In this document: positions 13,801-22,919 of the stretch, one piece after another
Position numbering within the stretch: position 1 is the first letter of the stretch
Layout of the letters: each line of letters opens with the position of its first letter
Source of the DNA: Ananas comosus
Taxonomy: Eukaryota > Streptophyta > Magnoliopsida > Poales > Bromeliaceae
Length of the DNA: 64,000 bases
NCBI RefSeq assembly: GCF_001540865.1
Contig: NC_033625.1
Span: 13,376,494-13,440,493 of the forward strand
Reading direction: 5' to 3'
Notes under the pieces: generated by a model
What the model was told of the DNA's origin: nothing
Database searches by the model: none
The model's input: only the letters and a program-made list of their open reading frames with translations
Made by a program: the position numbers and the translations under genes

Positions 13801-14835
13801 GACAGTTGTGTCTACTATCGGAGGCTTGAAGATGGTTCGTTTATTCTGCTTATGCTATATGTAGACGATATGCTTATAGCGGCTAAGAATCCGAATGAAG
13901 TGCAACAATTAAAGGATCAGTTGAGCCGAGAATTTGACATGAAGGACCTAGGAGGTGCTAGAAAAATCCTAGGTATGGAGATCAGACGCGACCGCATACA
14001 GGGTAAGTTATGGTTATCGCAGAAGACATATATACGAGCTATTATAAAGCAATTTAATATGTCAGAGGCGAAGGCGGTCAAGACTCCATTAGCCCAACAC
14101 TTCAAACTTTCTGAGGAGATGTGTCCCAAGACGGATGAGGAGATTACTTCTATGTCAAAGATACCATATGCTAGTGCAGTCGGTTGCCTGATGTATGCTA
14201 TGATCTGCACTAGGCCTGATCTTTCACATGCAGTTAGTGTTGTCAGTCGGTATATGTCGAATCCAGGAAAACAACACTGGGAGGCCGTGAAGTGGATTTT
14301 GCGGTATCTGAAGGGCACATCAGATAAAGGTATTCTCTACTCGAAAGATTCTGGTAATGATGAAGTGAAGGGGTTTGTAGATTCCGACTATGCGGGTGAT
14401 TTGGACAAGCGTAGGTCTATTACAGGTTACGTCTTTCTGCTGGGCGGCGGACCTATCAGTTGGAAATCTACGTTGCAGCGCACTGTAGCCTTGTCAACTA
14501 CAGAAGCGGAGTATATGGCGGCAATTGAAGCAGCTAAGGAAGCAGTCTGGCTTAGAGGCTTGGTTGGTGAACTCGGGATCATGCAAGAAAAAATGATTAT
14601 CGGTTGTGATAGTCAGAGTGCTATATGTCTCGCCAGGAATCCAGTTTACCATGGGAGGACAAAGCACATAGAAATCAAGTATCACAAATTACGGGAGCTC
14701 ACTAATGAGGATGATGGAGAAATTCAGCTTATAAAGGTTTCCACAAAGGATAATGTAGCTGACATCATGACAAAGCCGGTAACAGCGGATAAGTTTAGAC
14801 ACTGTCTAAACTTGGCTAATTTGCATGACTGCTAA
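10888..14835 (+). CDS. Copia gag-pol polyprotein, intact (1315 aa)
   Basis: One frame encodes the whole polyprotein. Counting from the Met at 10888 (MSKVSSSKFEVEKFDG, the usual gag start after the primer site; the frame is open upstream into the LTR), the order is as follows. UBN2-type gag spans about residues 10-205. A zinc knuckle CYFCKKEGHMKKNC lies at 233-246. The aspartic protease has its DSG at about 289. The GAG-pre-integrase region has H422 and a CX2C. The integrase triad is D483, D546, E582 with the D35E spacing. The RT has YVDDMLIA (catalytic Asp pair at 993-994). RNase H has DSDYAGD from 1165. Copia order (integrase before RT) is clear. The closest named relative by motif content is tobacco Tnt1. 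No stop or frameshift was seen, so the protein could be functional. Confidence 0.95.
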   Translation: MSKVSSSKFEVEKFDGKGNFGLWQRRVKALLVQQGLHKALLGKSKKPTSMSDEDWEDIDLRAVNTIILCLADEVMYNVMDEETTVGMWNKLEKLYMTKSLSNVLYLKQKLYGLRMKEGTAITEHLNTFNKIIADLLSINVKVDEDDKALIFLTSLPSSYNHLVTTILYGKQTLKMEDVTSTLLSEEIRLQASTEESSAGLVVNDTSGGRGRSRERDAGKGRSRSKSKSKKVKCYFCKKEGHMKKNCEKRKAWLRNQNSSADTASVASDSGQDVLTVTTDSDSHGDWILDSGCSYHMSPNRSLFDTYKSCEGSSVMMGNRTSCKMVGIGTVKIKMFDGVVRTLTDVRHIPDLRLNLISLGTLDSTGCSISISGGVVKVKKGAMVVMKGEKKGNLYRLIGESVIGGVAVTSSEDHDADDTELWHMRLAHMSERGMLELHKRGVLKGIKSCKLNFCKFCLFGKQKRLSFRTSSHKSKSILEYIHADVWGPAPVTSKGGARYFITFIDDFSRKVWVFFMKEKSEAFIKFRHWKNEVEKQTGKQVKVLRTDNGGEFTSREFKKFCKDEGIVRHYTVPGTAQQNGVAERMNRTLLERARSMRLCADLPKEFWAEAVDMACYIINRSPATAIELKTPEEVWTGKLADYSSLRVFGCPAYVHIQENQRTKLDSKSKPCIFLGYDMGVKGYKLWDPIAKKKVISRDVVFDEKAMPRKDHQEAQREEQSKTTQIQVERQEGVDDQVEQPHYQDDHGTQSDPIESTSEEPYSIAKGRERRQIRPPLRYRLEDIVSYALLITSDDPTSYQEAMQDRDSGRWMAAMTEEMESLQKNQTWDLIPLPEGKRSIGCKWIYKKKQGADGEPEKFKARLVAKGYAQVKGVDFNEIFSPVVKHASIRMLLAMVAMFDLELQQLDVRTAFLHGDLVEEIYMEQPQGFVQPGKENLVCKLKRSLYGLKQAPRQWYKRFDGFMIEHGYSRSLYDSCVYYRRLEDGSFILLMLYVDDMLIAAKNPNEVQQLKDQLSREFDMKDLGGARKILGMEIRRDRIQGKLWLSQKTYIRAIIKQFNMSEAKAVKTPLAQHFKLSEEMCPKTDEEITSMSKIPYASAVGCLMYAMICTRPDLSHAVSVVSRYMSNPGKQHWEAVKWILRYLKGTSDKGILYSKDSGNDEVKGFVDSDYAGDLDKRRSITGYVFLLGGGPISWKSTLQRTVALSTTEAEYMAAIEAAKEAVWLRGLVGELGIMQEKMIIGCDSQSAICLARNPVYHGRTKHIEIKYHKLRELTNEDDGEIQLIKVSTKDNVADIMTKPVTADKFRHCLNLANLHDC

Positions 14836-14911
14836 TGACTGGATGCCTCAGGGAGAGGGGGCGATAAGATGAGAGAGAGTAATGAAGTAAAAAAGAAGTC
14901 AAGGTGGAGAA

Positions 14912-15739
14912 TGTTAAAGATATGCCTTCTTTTTTATTGGTTTGGTTCATACACCGGATTTATGGAAAAATAAAAAAGATCTCATAAGGATTTATTTTAG
15001 TGGATCCTAATTTAAATTGGAATCCTAGGTGGACTAGGATTGGTTTTCATATAATACTCTATATTCAATAATCATATTGAATTAGAGTAGGATTGAGCCA
15101 AATCCCTCTCTATATATACATGCATATGCATGTACGGCAAGGGTGTCGAGTGGTGGCCAAAATTAATTAGAGAAGCTAATTAATTAAAGGTGTCCGGCTC
15201 TAATAGAGGGATGTACGGCTTCGTGGGTGCATGGTGTGGAGGCCCAATTAATTAGCATTCGGTGCCTAGCTAATTAATTAAAGGTGCCCCGTCCGTACGG
15301 TTAAAGAAGAGAAGTTTGCTCGCATGCGACGGATTGAGGTCGGCGGCGGAGCGGCGGCTCTTGACCAATTGTCTGAGCGGTTCGGATTCTTCGAAGCAAC
15401 GACATAAAGGAATTTAGTTAGAGTTTCTATACTTCTCTAATTTGGTCTTCTCGGTTTTACGAAAAGCTTTTTCGGTATTTTCTTGGAGTTTTCGTTGGAA
15501 CAAGAAAGGTGGGATTCACCATAAGGTTCTTGGTTTTTTATCCGGAGAAGACATAAGGTGTAAGCTTGTACTTCTATTTCTTCATATAGTGGAATACATC
15601 TCTCTCGCTCTCCCCGTGGACGTAGGCAATTGCCGAACCACGTAAATCTTGGTTTCTTCTTTCTGCATTTATTTCTTTTACCGTTCGGTCGATTTTCTCT
15701 ATTTTTCGTGCATCTTTGTTGGTAGCACATGACGGACGA
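14912..15739 (+). repeat. Copia 3' LTR, truncated at its 3' end
   Basis: Starts TGTTAAAG after a purine tract. It matches the left LTR closely from about 15370 to GACGGACGA at 15739, then breaks off before the final TCCATCCGGTTCCCAACA of the left copy. Its first 420 bp are diverged from the left LTR. Confidence 0.85.
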
Positions 15740-15827
15740 ACCACGTAAAGATTTTTTTTTTTTTGAGAGAAGGTAGCATGTTACCGCTTCATTCATTTAG
15801 AGAGTGAACTCAGCTACAGGATGAGAC
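15740..15827. repeat. Duplicated LINE tail right of the Copia element
   Basis: 15745-15827 repeats 9923-10004: GTAAAGAT, the poly-T, GAGAGAAGGTAGCATGTTACC and on to GGATGAGAC. It is about 82 bp and lies on each side of the Copia element. After GATGAGAC the right side continues into LINE sequence. Confidence 0.9.
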
Positions 15828-17026
15828 AACCAGGTCTCGAATGGACATGTAAAAAAAAAAAAAAAAAATAGTTAATACAGAACTGCTCCCAGTGCTCTCT
15901 GAGAGATCTGATCTTGGCTAGTAGAAACTGCGGTGTGTGTTTCTCTTCCTTAAAGATACGATTATTTCTTTCCAGCCAGACTACCCACCACGTGGTGATA
16001 ATAGTTGTCACCTCCTTCCGTCCTAGCGCGCCGCCTTTAAGTTTGCTATCTTCCCAAATTTGGTTGATATTTAGACAGTGAGATATAACCTGTTTATTTG
16101 GGAGCAGATTCGCCAGCAAAGCTTTCGAACTTTGGCAACCTGCAAAAAGGTGATCCGCAGTCGCTGTTGAAGTCGAGCAGAAAACACAGCATTCTTCACC
16201 ACTCCACTCTCTCCTCAGTAGGTTGTCCACTATTGGTAGTTTTCTTTTCAAGGCTAGCCATACAAAGATCTTAACTTTTAGTAGGGCATGACTACTCCAG
16301 AGTTGCTTAAATTGCCGGACACGTATTCTGCCGTTCTGTAAGAACTTATACTGCGACCAGGCGCCTTATCACTCCCTAACTGAAAGGTGGCTTTCTTGAT
16401 CTCATCCAAAGAAAAAGGGCAGGTTAGGCAATCATTGCTTAATACTGCATTGTGATTAAAAAGACCGCTCTAGTCTCCCATTGTCTCATTGCTACTACCC
16501 CTCGGCGCAAAAACCTGTTTGAATTTGGAATAGAAATATTCCATTTTCTCCTCCTCCCTGTGCATAATCTTGCCATCGTCTTCAACTACACTTATGGTAT
16601 TTTCTCGTCTCCTGCCGTTAGCCCATGCATGAAAGAATTTCGTGTTGCCGTCTCCTTCCTTTAACCAGTTTTGCTTGGCGCGTGTTCTCCACATAGTCTC
16701 CTCATCTGCCACGATCTCCAACATCTGTTTTTTAAGTAAACGCTTCTCGGTCTGTTGAGGACTTAAGCCTTGACCTTCTTCCTATTTATCCAAATGTTGT
16801 ATCTCTTGGGAAATAGCATCCTTTGTTTTCGAGATACTATAATATCTCGTGGAACACCATTCTTTAATTCTCTTGCGGCAGTGTCTAACCTTGGCCACAA
16901 GAGTAAGAATGTTAGTGGCTTTGTTCGGTATCTCCAACCACCAAGTGGGAATTAACTTACAAAAATCATCCCGGGCCAGCCAAACTGTTTCGAATCTGAA
17001 TATACCCCTATTCAGCTTAATTATCA
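15828..17026 (-). pseudogene. LINE ORF2 remains: pre-RT linker joined to zf-RVT C-terminus
   Basis: Pieces of ORF2 lie in order but in different frames. They are FRFETVWLARDDFCKLI (about 16960), the linker RAKQNWLKEGDGNTKFFH (about 16640-16690), the RT entry SLDEIKKATFQLGSDKAPG, then KVKIFVWLALKRKLP and a CX2C...H zinc finger region (CCVFCSTSTATADHLFAGC, 16130-16195) with WWVVWLERNNRIF near the end. The RT palm with its YADD-type centre is missing; the join is at about 16352-16358. A run of T at 15852-15869 is an internal A-tract of the LINE 3' region. Confidence 0.8.
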
Positions 17027-17109
17027 CTAGTGGAGAGCATGATCGGAGTGTGATCAGAAGTGATTCTCGGGATAGCCATCACTTTGGTCAACGGGAAGCT
17101 TTGATCCCA

Positions 17110-17706
17110 TTATGTAGAAATTAGGTAGCGATCTAGCTTAGCTAGAGTAGGGCATCTTTGCATATTAGACCACGTGTACATTTGATTACCCATAGGTAAA
17201 TCAATCATCTGTAAGTCATTTAAGAGGTCCGAGAACATGGACATTAGTCGTCTGCTCCAGCTTCTACCTCTCCTCTCCTGTTGATTTCGAGTAAGGTTGA
17301 AATCCCCACACATCACCCACAAACCATTGCAATCGCCTTTTAGTGCCGCCAATTCCGCACAGAACTCCTCCTTTCCTTCCCACGTAGGTGGACCGTAAAC
17401 GTTCGTAACATAGAATTGTACACCGCTATCGTAGTGTTTAAGCCTAACGGTAAGAGAAAATTTGCGCACCACTACTTCGCTACAGGAAAAGACTTTCGAG
17501 TTCCAGCAGGTGATAATTCCTCCCGCCGTTCTATCGTCTTTGAGGAACTGACATTTATCCAAAAAAGACCCAGCAAACGATCGAAGAAAAGAGCACGAGA
17601 CATCTTGAACTTTCGATTCTTGAACACATAAGATAGACGTTTTAAACTTGGAAACCACAGACTTAAACCAGACATCTTTTACTCGGATCGTTAAGACCCC
17701 TAACAT
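17110..17706 (-). pseudogene. LINE ORF2 apurinic-type endonuclease domain (truncated frame)
   Basis: The frame encodes an exonuclease-endonuclease-phosphatase fold: the CVQESKV motif near the N-terminus (catalytic Glu), YVTNVYGPP mid-domain, WVMCGDFNL (catalytic Asp and Asn) and YTWSN before LDRYLIS at the end. In L1 elements this domain nicks target DNA to prime reverse transcription. The frame stops at LDRYLIST, where the SDH-type motif should follow shortly; downstream ORF2 sequence is in scattered frames with stops (ETVWLARDDF and WWLEIPNK at about 16905-17005). Confidence 0.85.
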
Positions 17707-17724
17707 TCCAACTACATACGCACC

Positions 17725-20292
17725 TCACGTAGAGTTACTCACAAACTCCTTAAAGCAACGCGCCTCATCATCGCTAAGAATAATCCCGCATTTGGCGCTT
17801 TTCTTTTTTATCTTATTAAGATCTGCAGCACAAAGCCCAATAATCTCGGCATTTTGACCTTTCTCCTTGCACCTGGTACTCATGTGTACTCCCTCCCTCA
17901 GGATAGCTTTACGGGCTTGTGCTCTTTCCATCGAATCCCTATTCTGATGCTTAGCTTGACGACAGCTTTTCCTGGGTGTCTGGTTTGCAGATCCATTCGG
18001 CCTCCTCACAACACCGTGGGTGGATATCTGACTGCCTTCGGCGTGTGTGAAATTCTCTTGGTATGCTACGAGAGTCGTACTTCCTGTATCCCCTATAGTG
18101 TCCGCTAAACCCTCGATCATGTGGACGTCCACCGCCTTCCCCCCGCGGCGCGTACCGAAACCTTCGCTCAGGTGTCCCACGTCGGCACCAAGCTCCGGAC
18201 CGGGTCGGGCCACCTCACTAAGATAAGATAAAGCTTTGGGTAGGAATAAGGATGAATTCATCACTAAAATAACGGAAGGCCCACCACTGCTACCCACCAC
18301 TTGGGCCTGTGGAGAAGTTCCCAACTTCACGGGGCCCATAACGATAACATTCGGGCCTCTAAAATTGTGTGGCCCAAATCCCACCAACAGAATAAGGATC
18401 TTGTTCCCGCAGCTAGGCCAGATGTGAAAAGGTAAGGTGGTCCCCACACCCCTAGAGGGCTTTACCGCGTCGAGGAGCATGCCATCAACCCCCTTTGTCT
18501 TCTTGAGGAACCACCTCTCACACGACTTTCCACCTGACATCTCGTCGCGAATCTCCACATTGTCGCCGCCTGCAACAGCACCATATATTACCTCATTTTC
18601 TACCTCCCCTCTTCCCAAAGTCACTATCCTGACTCCCCCATCACCATTCCTCCTAGGAAGGTCCCTTCTCCCACCTTCGTTTGAAATTTTGCCGAATCGA
18701 GCACCGTCCGGTTTTTCGAGGCGAGGTTCGGACCATCGGATCTGGCTTGAAGTTACCCGGGCCAAGCTTTGACCGGCGACCTGTGTGACTTCCGTCCATC
18801 CAGCGGGTAAAACTGTGTCCCCTCCCACACCTTCTGACCTTGCCGGAGCTTCGCCGGAGAATCCAGAGAGTCGGTCATCTCTAGGTAGTCCAATGGAACT
18901 GTTGCGCCATCTGTCTCGCAACTCCGACGAGTTCCAAGAGTCGTCTTCTCCGTTCGCTTCGCCTTCCGTCGAGTCGTTGGCTCGTAAGTTTCCACCTTGT
19001 GGGTTAGCTCTTCTCGCAATGTTCCGCCCGAGGGGGTCCGTCTGCTCCCCTCCTTCATTCGGATCACCTCCGACGAAGGGGATGCCGCTATCATCACCCC
19101 CAAATGGCGCAAATCTTTCCAGCACCACAGCAACCGATACAGTGATATCGCCTAAAATAATTGCCAAATTCTCTGGGATATCCGCCAAATCCTCAACAGC
19201 AATCTGACATCGAAAGCCGGTGAGGTCGAGCATATTGCGACTCTCTTCTTCCGCTCGGATATATCTACCGAAGCTACCAACAGTTGCTGCCACTCTGTCT
19301 TCCGACCAGCACTCGAATGGCAGATTAACAAGCTTGATCCACGCTTTATAGAAAATCAGGGAGTGCCTTGCACCGACGTAAGGATTCCATTCATAACAGC
19401 GCAATCGGCAATGTTGGAGACGGATAGTCTCCCTGCGATAAAGTGTGTCCGGCTGCACCCACTGCGGTAGGAAAATCACATAGTCTCTCTCTCGATGACG
19501 CGCCACGTGAAAATCTTCAGAGAGTCCTCCGAAACGATTGGCAAGATCGGTCGCAATCATTTCTTGCAGACAGTGACCCAATCTAGCTTGCCCCACTACC
19601 TTCGCTAGGATAGCATTCCGACAAATTTGTTGTCGGGAATGATATGCTTCAGTTAGTGGAACAAAAAGCTTCCTCGACACCGGGCGAAAGCCGTAGGCCC
19701 TCTGCATCCTCCCCCGCCACAGATCTCCCCTGTTCCGGCAATAACGAGCGGTATGACCGAGTCGGAGGCACACCGAGCACCGCAGCGGATCTCTACAGTC
19801 GTGATCTTGGTGATCTCGAGCGAGACATCTAAAACACCTCCCCGCCAAGTTGTAGCGGCGAAGAGGAAGAGTCTTCGCATACCTGGAACGTGTGGAGATA
19901 GTTGGTCTACTGATCCGTGGGGGAGGTCCCAGGAGGGCCTCTTTATACGACCTTTGCTTAGGTACCTCCTTCTCAACAAGGAGTACTGGGACACTCCCCT
20001 GAGTAGTAGTGCAGACACCTCTTAAACCCTTATGCACCCTTGAGCCTCGATGAGCAGGGGTACTTGCATCAGCGCGGATAAGACAGGAGGTTAAGGAGTC
20101 TTCTCTTTGATCTGCCCAGGAGACCTTGATATTTGTCTTCTTCCCCTTGTCGCTGGTCCTGTCGTAGTTTGCTCCAGATATGCTGCCATGTAGGAGAGAA
20201 TCTCGTTGCTTCCCCTTCTCAGACTTTTCCTTCAACTTTTGGAACCTTAAATCCAACTGATAATCAAGTTCACATGGCAGTGATCTGTCCAC
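17725..20292 (-). CDS. LINE ORF1 protein, DUF4283-type with two zinc knuckles (855 aa)
   Basis: An uninterrupted 855-codon frame at the 5' end of the LINE. Two CX2CX4HX4C knuckles are visible: CFRCLARDHQDHDC (residues 153-166) and CSVCLRLGHTARYC (172-185). They are followed by a region (about 225-385) with the look of DUF4283, the RNA-binding-like domain of plant L1 ORF1 proteins. In this family ORF1 binds element RNA and forms the nucleoprotein particle that accompanies ORF2. The knuckles lie N-terminal of the DUF4283-like part, whereas in many plant proteins they follow it. The C-terminal half is basic, low in recognisable motifs and ends just before the endonuclease relic. The intact frame contrasts with the damaged ORF2. 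No cellular role is implied. Confidence 0.8.
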   Translation of the reverse strand: MDRSLPCELDYQLDLRFQKLKEKSEKGKQRDSLLHGSISGANYDRTSDKGKKTNIKVSWADQREDSLTSCLIRADASTPAHRGSRVHKGLRGVCTTTQGSVPVLLVEKEVPKQRSYKEALLGPPPRISRPTISTRSRYAKTLPLRRYNLAGRCFRCLARDHQDHDCRDPLRCSVCLRLGHTARYCRNRGDLWRGRMQRAYGFRPVSRKLFVPLTEAYHSRQQICRNAILAKVVGQARLGHCLQEMIATDLANRFGGLSEDFHVARHRERDYVIFLPQWVQPDTLYRRETIRLQHCRLRCYEWNPYVGARHSLIFYKAWIKLVNLPFECWSEDRVAATVGSFGRYIRAEEESRNMLDLTGFRCQIAVEDLADIPENLAIILGDITVSVAVVLERFAPFGGDDSGIPFVGGDPNEGGEQTDPLGRNIARRANPQGGNLRANDSTEGEANGEDDSWNSSELRDRWRNSSIGLPRDDRLSGFSGEAPARSEGVGGDTVLPAGWTEVTQVAGQSLARVTSSQIRWSEPRLEKPDGARFGKISNEGGRRDLPRRNGDGGVRIVTLGRGEVENEVIYGAVAGGDNVEIRDEMSGGKSCERWFLKKTKGVDGMLLDAVKPSRGVGTTLPFHIWPSCGNKILILLVGFGPHNFRGPNVIVMGPVKLGTSPQAQVVGSSGGPSVILVMNSSLFLPKALSYLSEVARPGPELGADVGHLSEGFGTRRGGKAVDVHMIEGLADTIGDTGSTTLVAYQENFTHAEGSQISTHGVVRRPNGSANQTPRKSCRQAKHQNRDSMERAQARKAILREGVHMSTRCKEKGQNAEIIGLCAADLNKIKKKSAKCGIILSDDEARCFKEFVSNST

Positions 20293-20635
20293 CTCCGGGC
20301 GGCTCCGGTCTTTGATGTTGACCTTCTAAGTTACAGGTCTAACAAGATTGTGAACGCTTGGCGTAGGAGGGATGGGTGGTTGTCCTGTCTGCCTCTTGAC
20401 CGACCACCTGATCGATCTCTTGATATGCACCTGATCGTTCGTCGAGGTACACCGCCGCTGTGGTGGTTAGATCAACCGCCGTCGTTCAGGCACTGTATAA
20501 GCTCTCACCCTGCTACATCCGAATTTCTGATCGTCCCCCGCTTCTCCGGCACCGTTCGCGTTGATCCCACACCTCCCCGCTCCCTTCTGGGACCGCTCAG
20601 TGGGGATGAACACCGGAGGATACTCCATTTCTCTC
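20293..20635 (-). other. LINE 5' untranslated region
   Basis: About 340 bp between the LINE 5' end, marked by the target duplication, and the ORF1 start codon at 20292. It is GC-richer than the flanking DNA. An internal promoter is expected in this family, but no motif was identified. Confidence 0.5.
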
Positions 20636-20644
20636 GGTAAAGAT

Positions 20645-21399
20645 CTTTAGTGGCGGAGATCTGGCAATAACAGTTTTACCGACTGGTAAATAAATATCGG
20701 AAAACAAAAATTGATAGCAGCTTTAGAGGTTTTTACCAACGATTTTAACGCTTCTATTTTCTTGTAAAGTATATCAAGTCTTTAGCCAATTTCACTAGAT
20801 ATGGTCGGTTAGTAACTCATGTTTTTAATTTGTCAGTCAGCATTCTATTGAATTTCAGTTTTCACTCTAGTTGTTCATAATATTAATTATAATTTACTTG
20901 ATCAAAACTATTCCTTCAACCTTGCATTAGAAGCTCATACAATGGATAGAGGTAGCAGCAGAAGAAGAATCGCAAGTTGCCATGGTTGAAGTTCGACCAG
21001 GACGAGTAAATTAGGGTGAGTTACGTTAGATGAAGATAATATTGAACGCATATTCGCACTGCAGAAGACAATGTGAAGGTGAGTCTAAAACAGTAGGCCC
21101 ACTGCTATAAAATATATGGGCAGCATCAATCAGATGCTGATACGTGTCGAGGATTCTTAGTCGCTGGAGAGAAAGGTAAACCGATTTTTTGTTTTTTCAT
21201 TTACCAAGAAATTCAAGAGCTTGAGAGATCTAGAAAGAGCGTAAGTAGCTTTAGCATTCAGTAATTTCTGATAGTTTAATTTCGAGGGTAGGTTAAGTAG
21301 TTAGGTAAATTTAGTTTTTCTCTTTCGGCAAGTTTTTCAGAGGTTTCGGTCATAAATAAGATTTTTTACTGAAATTAGAGTCTCCCATGGCTCATCTGT
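20645..21399. other. Right flank of the LINE, no gene recognised
   Basis: Moderately AT-rich sequence with short phrases such as ACCGACTGGTAAA that recall CACTA subterminal DNA. The part at 20955-21015 faintly resembles 28335-28385, which precedes a CACTA coding relic. No ORF with a domain. Confidence 0.35.
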
Positions 21400-21908
21400 T
21401 AGGATTTTCATAAATATGACCCAATTAATCATATTCAAATTTGAATTTACTATAAATAAAAGTCAATTCTAATATATATAGAACTGCTTGATATGCTTTT
21501 ATTTAAATTAAATAGAATCCTAATCAAACTTTAATGGGAAGTTGATCTGGATTTTATATAAAAGGGTGTTAGTCCTGCCACCTTTTTATTTGCAATCTGG
21601 TAAAAATTATTATTGGTTCCACACCATACGGGAGATTGTTTGAGTAAGAAGGAGAAATCAAATTTTCCAAATTCGATTATTAACGTTTAGATTATAACTG
21701 AATTTCTCGCTTCCGCAGATTGAAAAAGAATTTTTTTTCTATGGCGCTCCGTGAGTTATTATAATTTTATTCATGATCCTAAGTTTTGATATGTATTTAT
21801 TTTTATTGATGTTTTATATGTCGATAAAGATTTATCAATTGTTATCCGAACCATTAATGATACATTATATATTACATGCAAAATTTTTTCTTAGAGCATT
21901 GGACTAGT
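21400..21908 (+). repeat. Possible solo Copia-type LTR
   Basis: Starts TGTTAGGATTTTCATAAATA and contains a TATA-like TTTTATATAAAAGGG at about 21555. No partner LTR, primer site or exact target duplication was found, and the right end is uncertain. Confidence 0.3.
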
Positions 21909-22000
21909 GCACGGATATAATTTGGGTGCATTGAATTGTAAACATTATTTTATAAAATTACTGTTTCATCATCTTCTTCTTCCTTTAGAACACCTTACAA

Positions 22001-22037
<37 letters not shown>

Positions 22038-22262
22038 GAGAAGTGTTGCATAGGGTTAGTAATATTTTAATCCAAAGGCTCGCTTTAAAGTTCTCGTCAT
22101 GAATTATAACTATATAAAACGGGCGTAGCGAGTTGCAACAACCTTTGCCATCGGACCGACAGTCTCAAGAGCACGGATATAATTTGGGTGCATTGAATTG
22201 TAAACATTATTTTATAAAATTACTGTTTCATCATCTTCTTCTTCCTTTAGAACACCTTACAA

Positions 22263-22299
<37 letters not shown>

Positions 22300-22432
22300 G
22301 AGAAGTGTTGCATAGGGTTAGTAATATTTTAATCCAAAGGCTTGCTTTAAAGTTCTCGTCATGAATTATAACTACATGAAGCGGGCGTAGCGAGCTGCAA
22401 CAATCTTTGCCATTGGACCGACAGTCTCAAGA
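21909..22432. repeat. Tandem duplication, 262 bp x 2, with (TAA)n
   Basis: 21909-22170 and 22171-22432 match almost base for base. Each contains a TAA microsatellite (about 22001-22035 and 22264-22298) and ends with GACCGACAGTCTCAAGAG, the 5' head of the SINE that follows. The duplication therefore post-dates the SINE insertion. Confidence 0.9.
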
Positions 22433-22590
22433 GCAAGTGGCAAAGGATTTAATGGTTGGTATTCAAAGTCCCAAGTTCGAATCCTAATTGATTCACATTT
22501 TCAGTTAAGTTTATTTCTAAATAAAATAAATAAAACGGTTAGCGTGCTACCTAGCTATCGATCTCTCTCAAAAAAAAAAAAAAAAAAAAA
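22417..22590 (+). mobile_element. SINE copy 2, full length with target duplication
   Basis: The tRNA-like head has GAGCAAGTGGCAAAGG at the A-box position and CAAGTTCGAATCC as B box. The body is AT-rich and the end reads GTGCTACCTAGCTATCGATC plus TCTCTC and a 21-base poly(A). Flanks CTTTGCCATTGG (22405-22416) and CTTTGCCGTTGG (22591-22602) are a 12-bp target duplication with one mismatch. Confidence 0.9.
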
Positions 22591-22831
22591 CTTTGCCGTT
22601 GGCGTCTCGGCGACTTTTGGTCGCATGGAAGTTCGGTCGGAACGACAATCCGACTTTATGCTGCATGTAGTTGCGAGATTCCGCTAAGGACGGTCGTCGG
22701 ATTTCAATTAGCGCGATGGTGCACGGTGCTTGGCCTATTTGAGGGCAGCCGCATCTTTTTGTTTAATTGAAATTCTAATTAAAGAAAGGCCAGGAAGAAG
22801 ATGAATAGGATACTTTATTGTGTTGCTTTTC

Positions 22832-22919
22832 CCCAAAATTCAAAGTTCGGCTTGTGTTTTCAAATAGCCGAATTGATCCGGTCCCCAAAATTCAAAGTTC
22901 GGCTTGTGTTTTCAAATAT
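22832..22919. repeat. Short tandem repeat, period 52 bp
   Basis: CCCCAAAATTCAAAGTTCGG...TTTTCAAATA occurs at 22832-22867 and 22884-22919, identical over about 36 bp. Confidence 0.8.

Larger units (their letters stand above)
10005..15739 (+). mobile_element. Copia retrotransposon, Tnt1/Tork-like, inserted in the LINE tail
   Basis: LTRs at 10005-10850 and 14912-15739 begin TGTTAA. A primer binding site TGGTATCAGAGC (10853-10864, initiator-tRNA-Met type) follows the left LTR, and a purine-rich tract GTCAAGGTGGAGAA precedes the right LTR. The internal frame is intact. Three oddities stand out: the left halves of the two LTRs differ strongly; the right LTR lacks the last 17-18 bp of the left one; and no 5-bp target duplication abuts the ends. 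Instead an 82-bp LINE segment is present on both sides. Confidence 0.95.
9931..20635 (-). mobile_element. L1-type LINE, reverse-transcriptase-deleted, interrupted by a Copia element
   Basis: The element runs right to left: 5' end at 20635, ORF1 (17725-20292), endonuclease relic (17110-17706), remains of ORF2 and a poly(A) tail at 9931-9941. The 9-bp sequence GGTAAAGAT flanks it at 9922-9930 and 20636-20644 as a target-site duplication. The Copia element at 10005-15739 sits about 70 bp inside the LINE 3' end. ORF2 jumps from the start of the RT domain (SLDEIKKATFQLGSDKAPG, about 16358-16414) directly to the zf-RVT region, so the RT core is absent. It was probably mobilised in trans or deleted after insertion. 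Confidence 0.85.

Noticed and set aside
18437..19207. Plus-strand ORFs of 111 and 140 codons
   Set aside because: Shadows of LINE ORF1 on the opposite strand.
20350..20640. Plus-strand ORF of 96 codons
   Set aside because: Antisense to the LINE 5' UTR with no domain.
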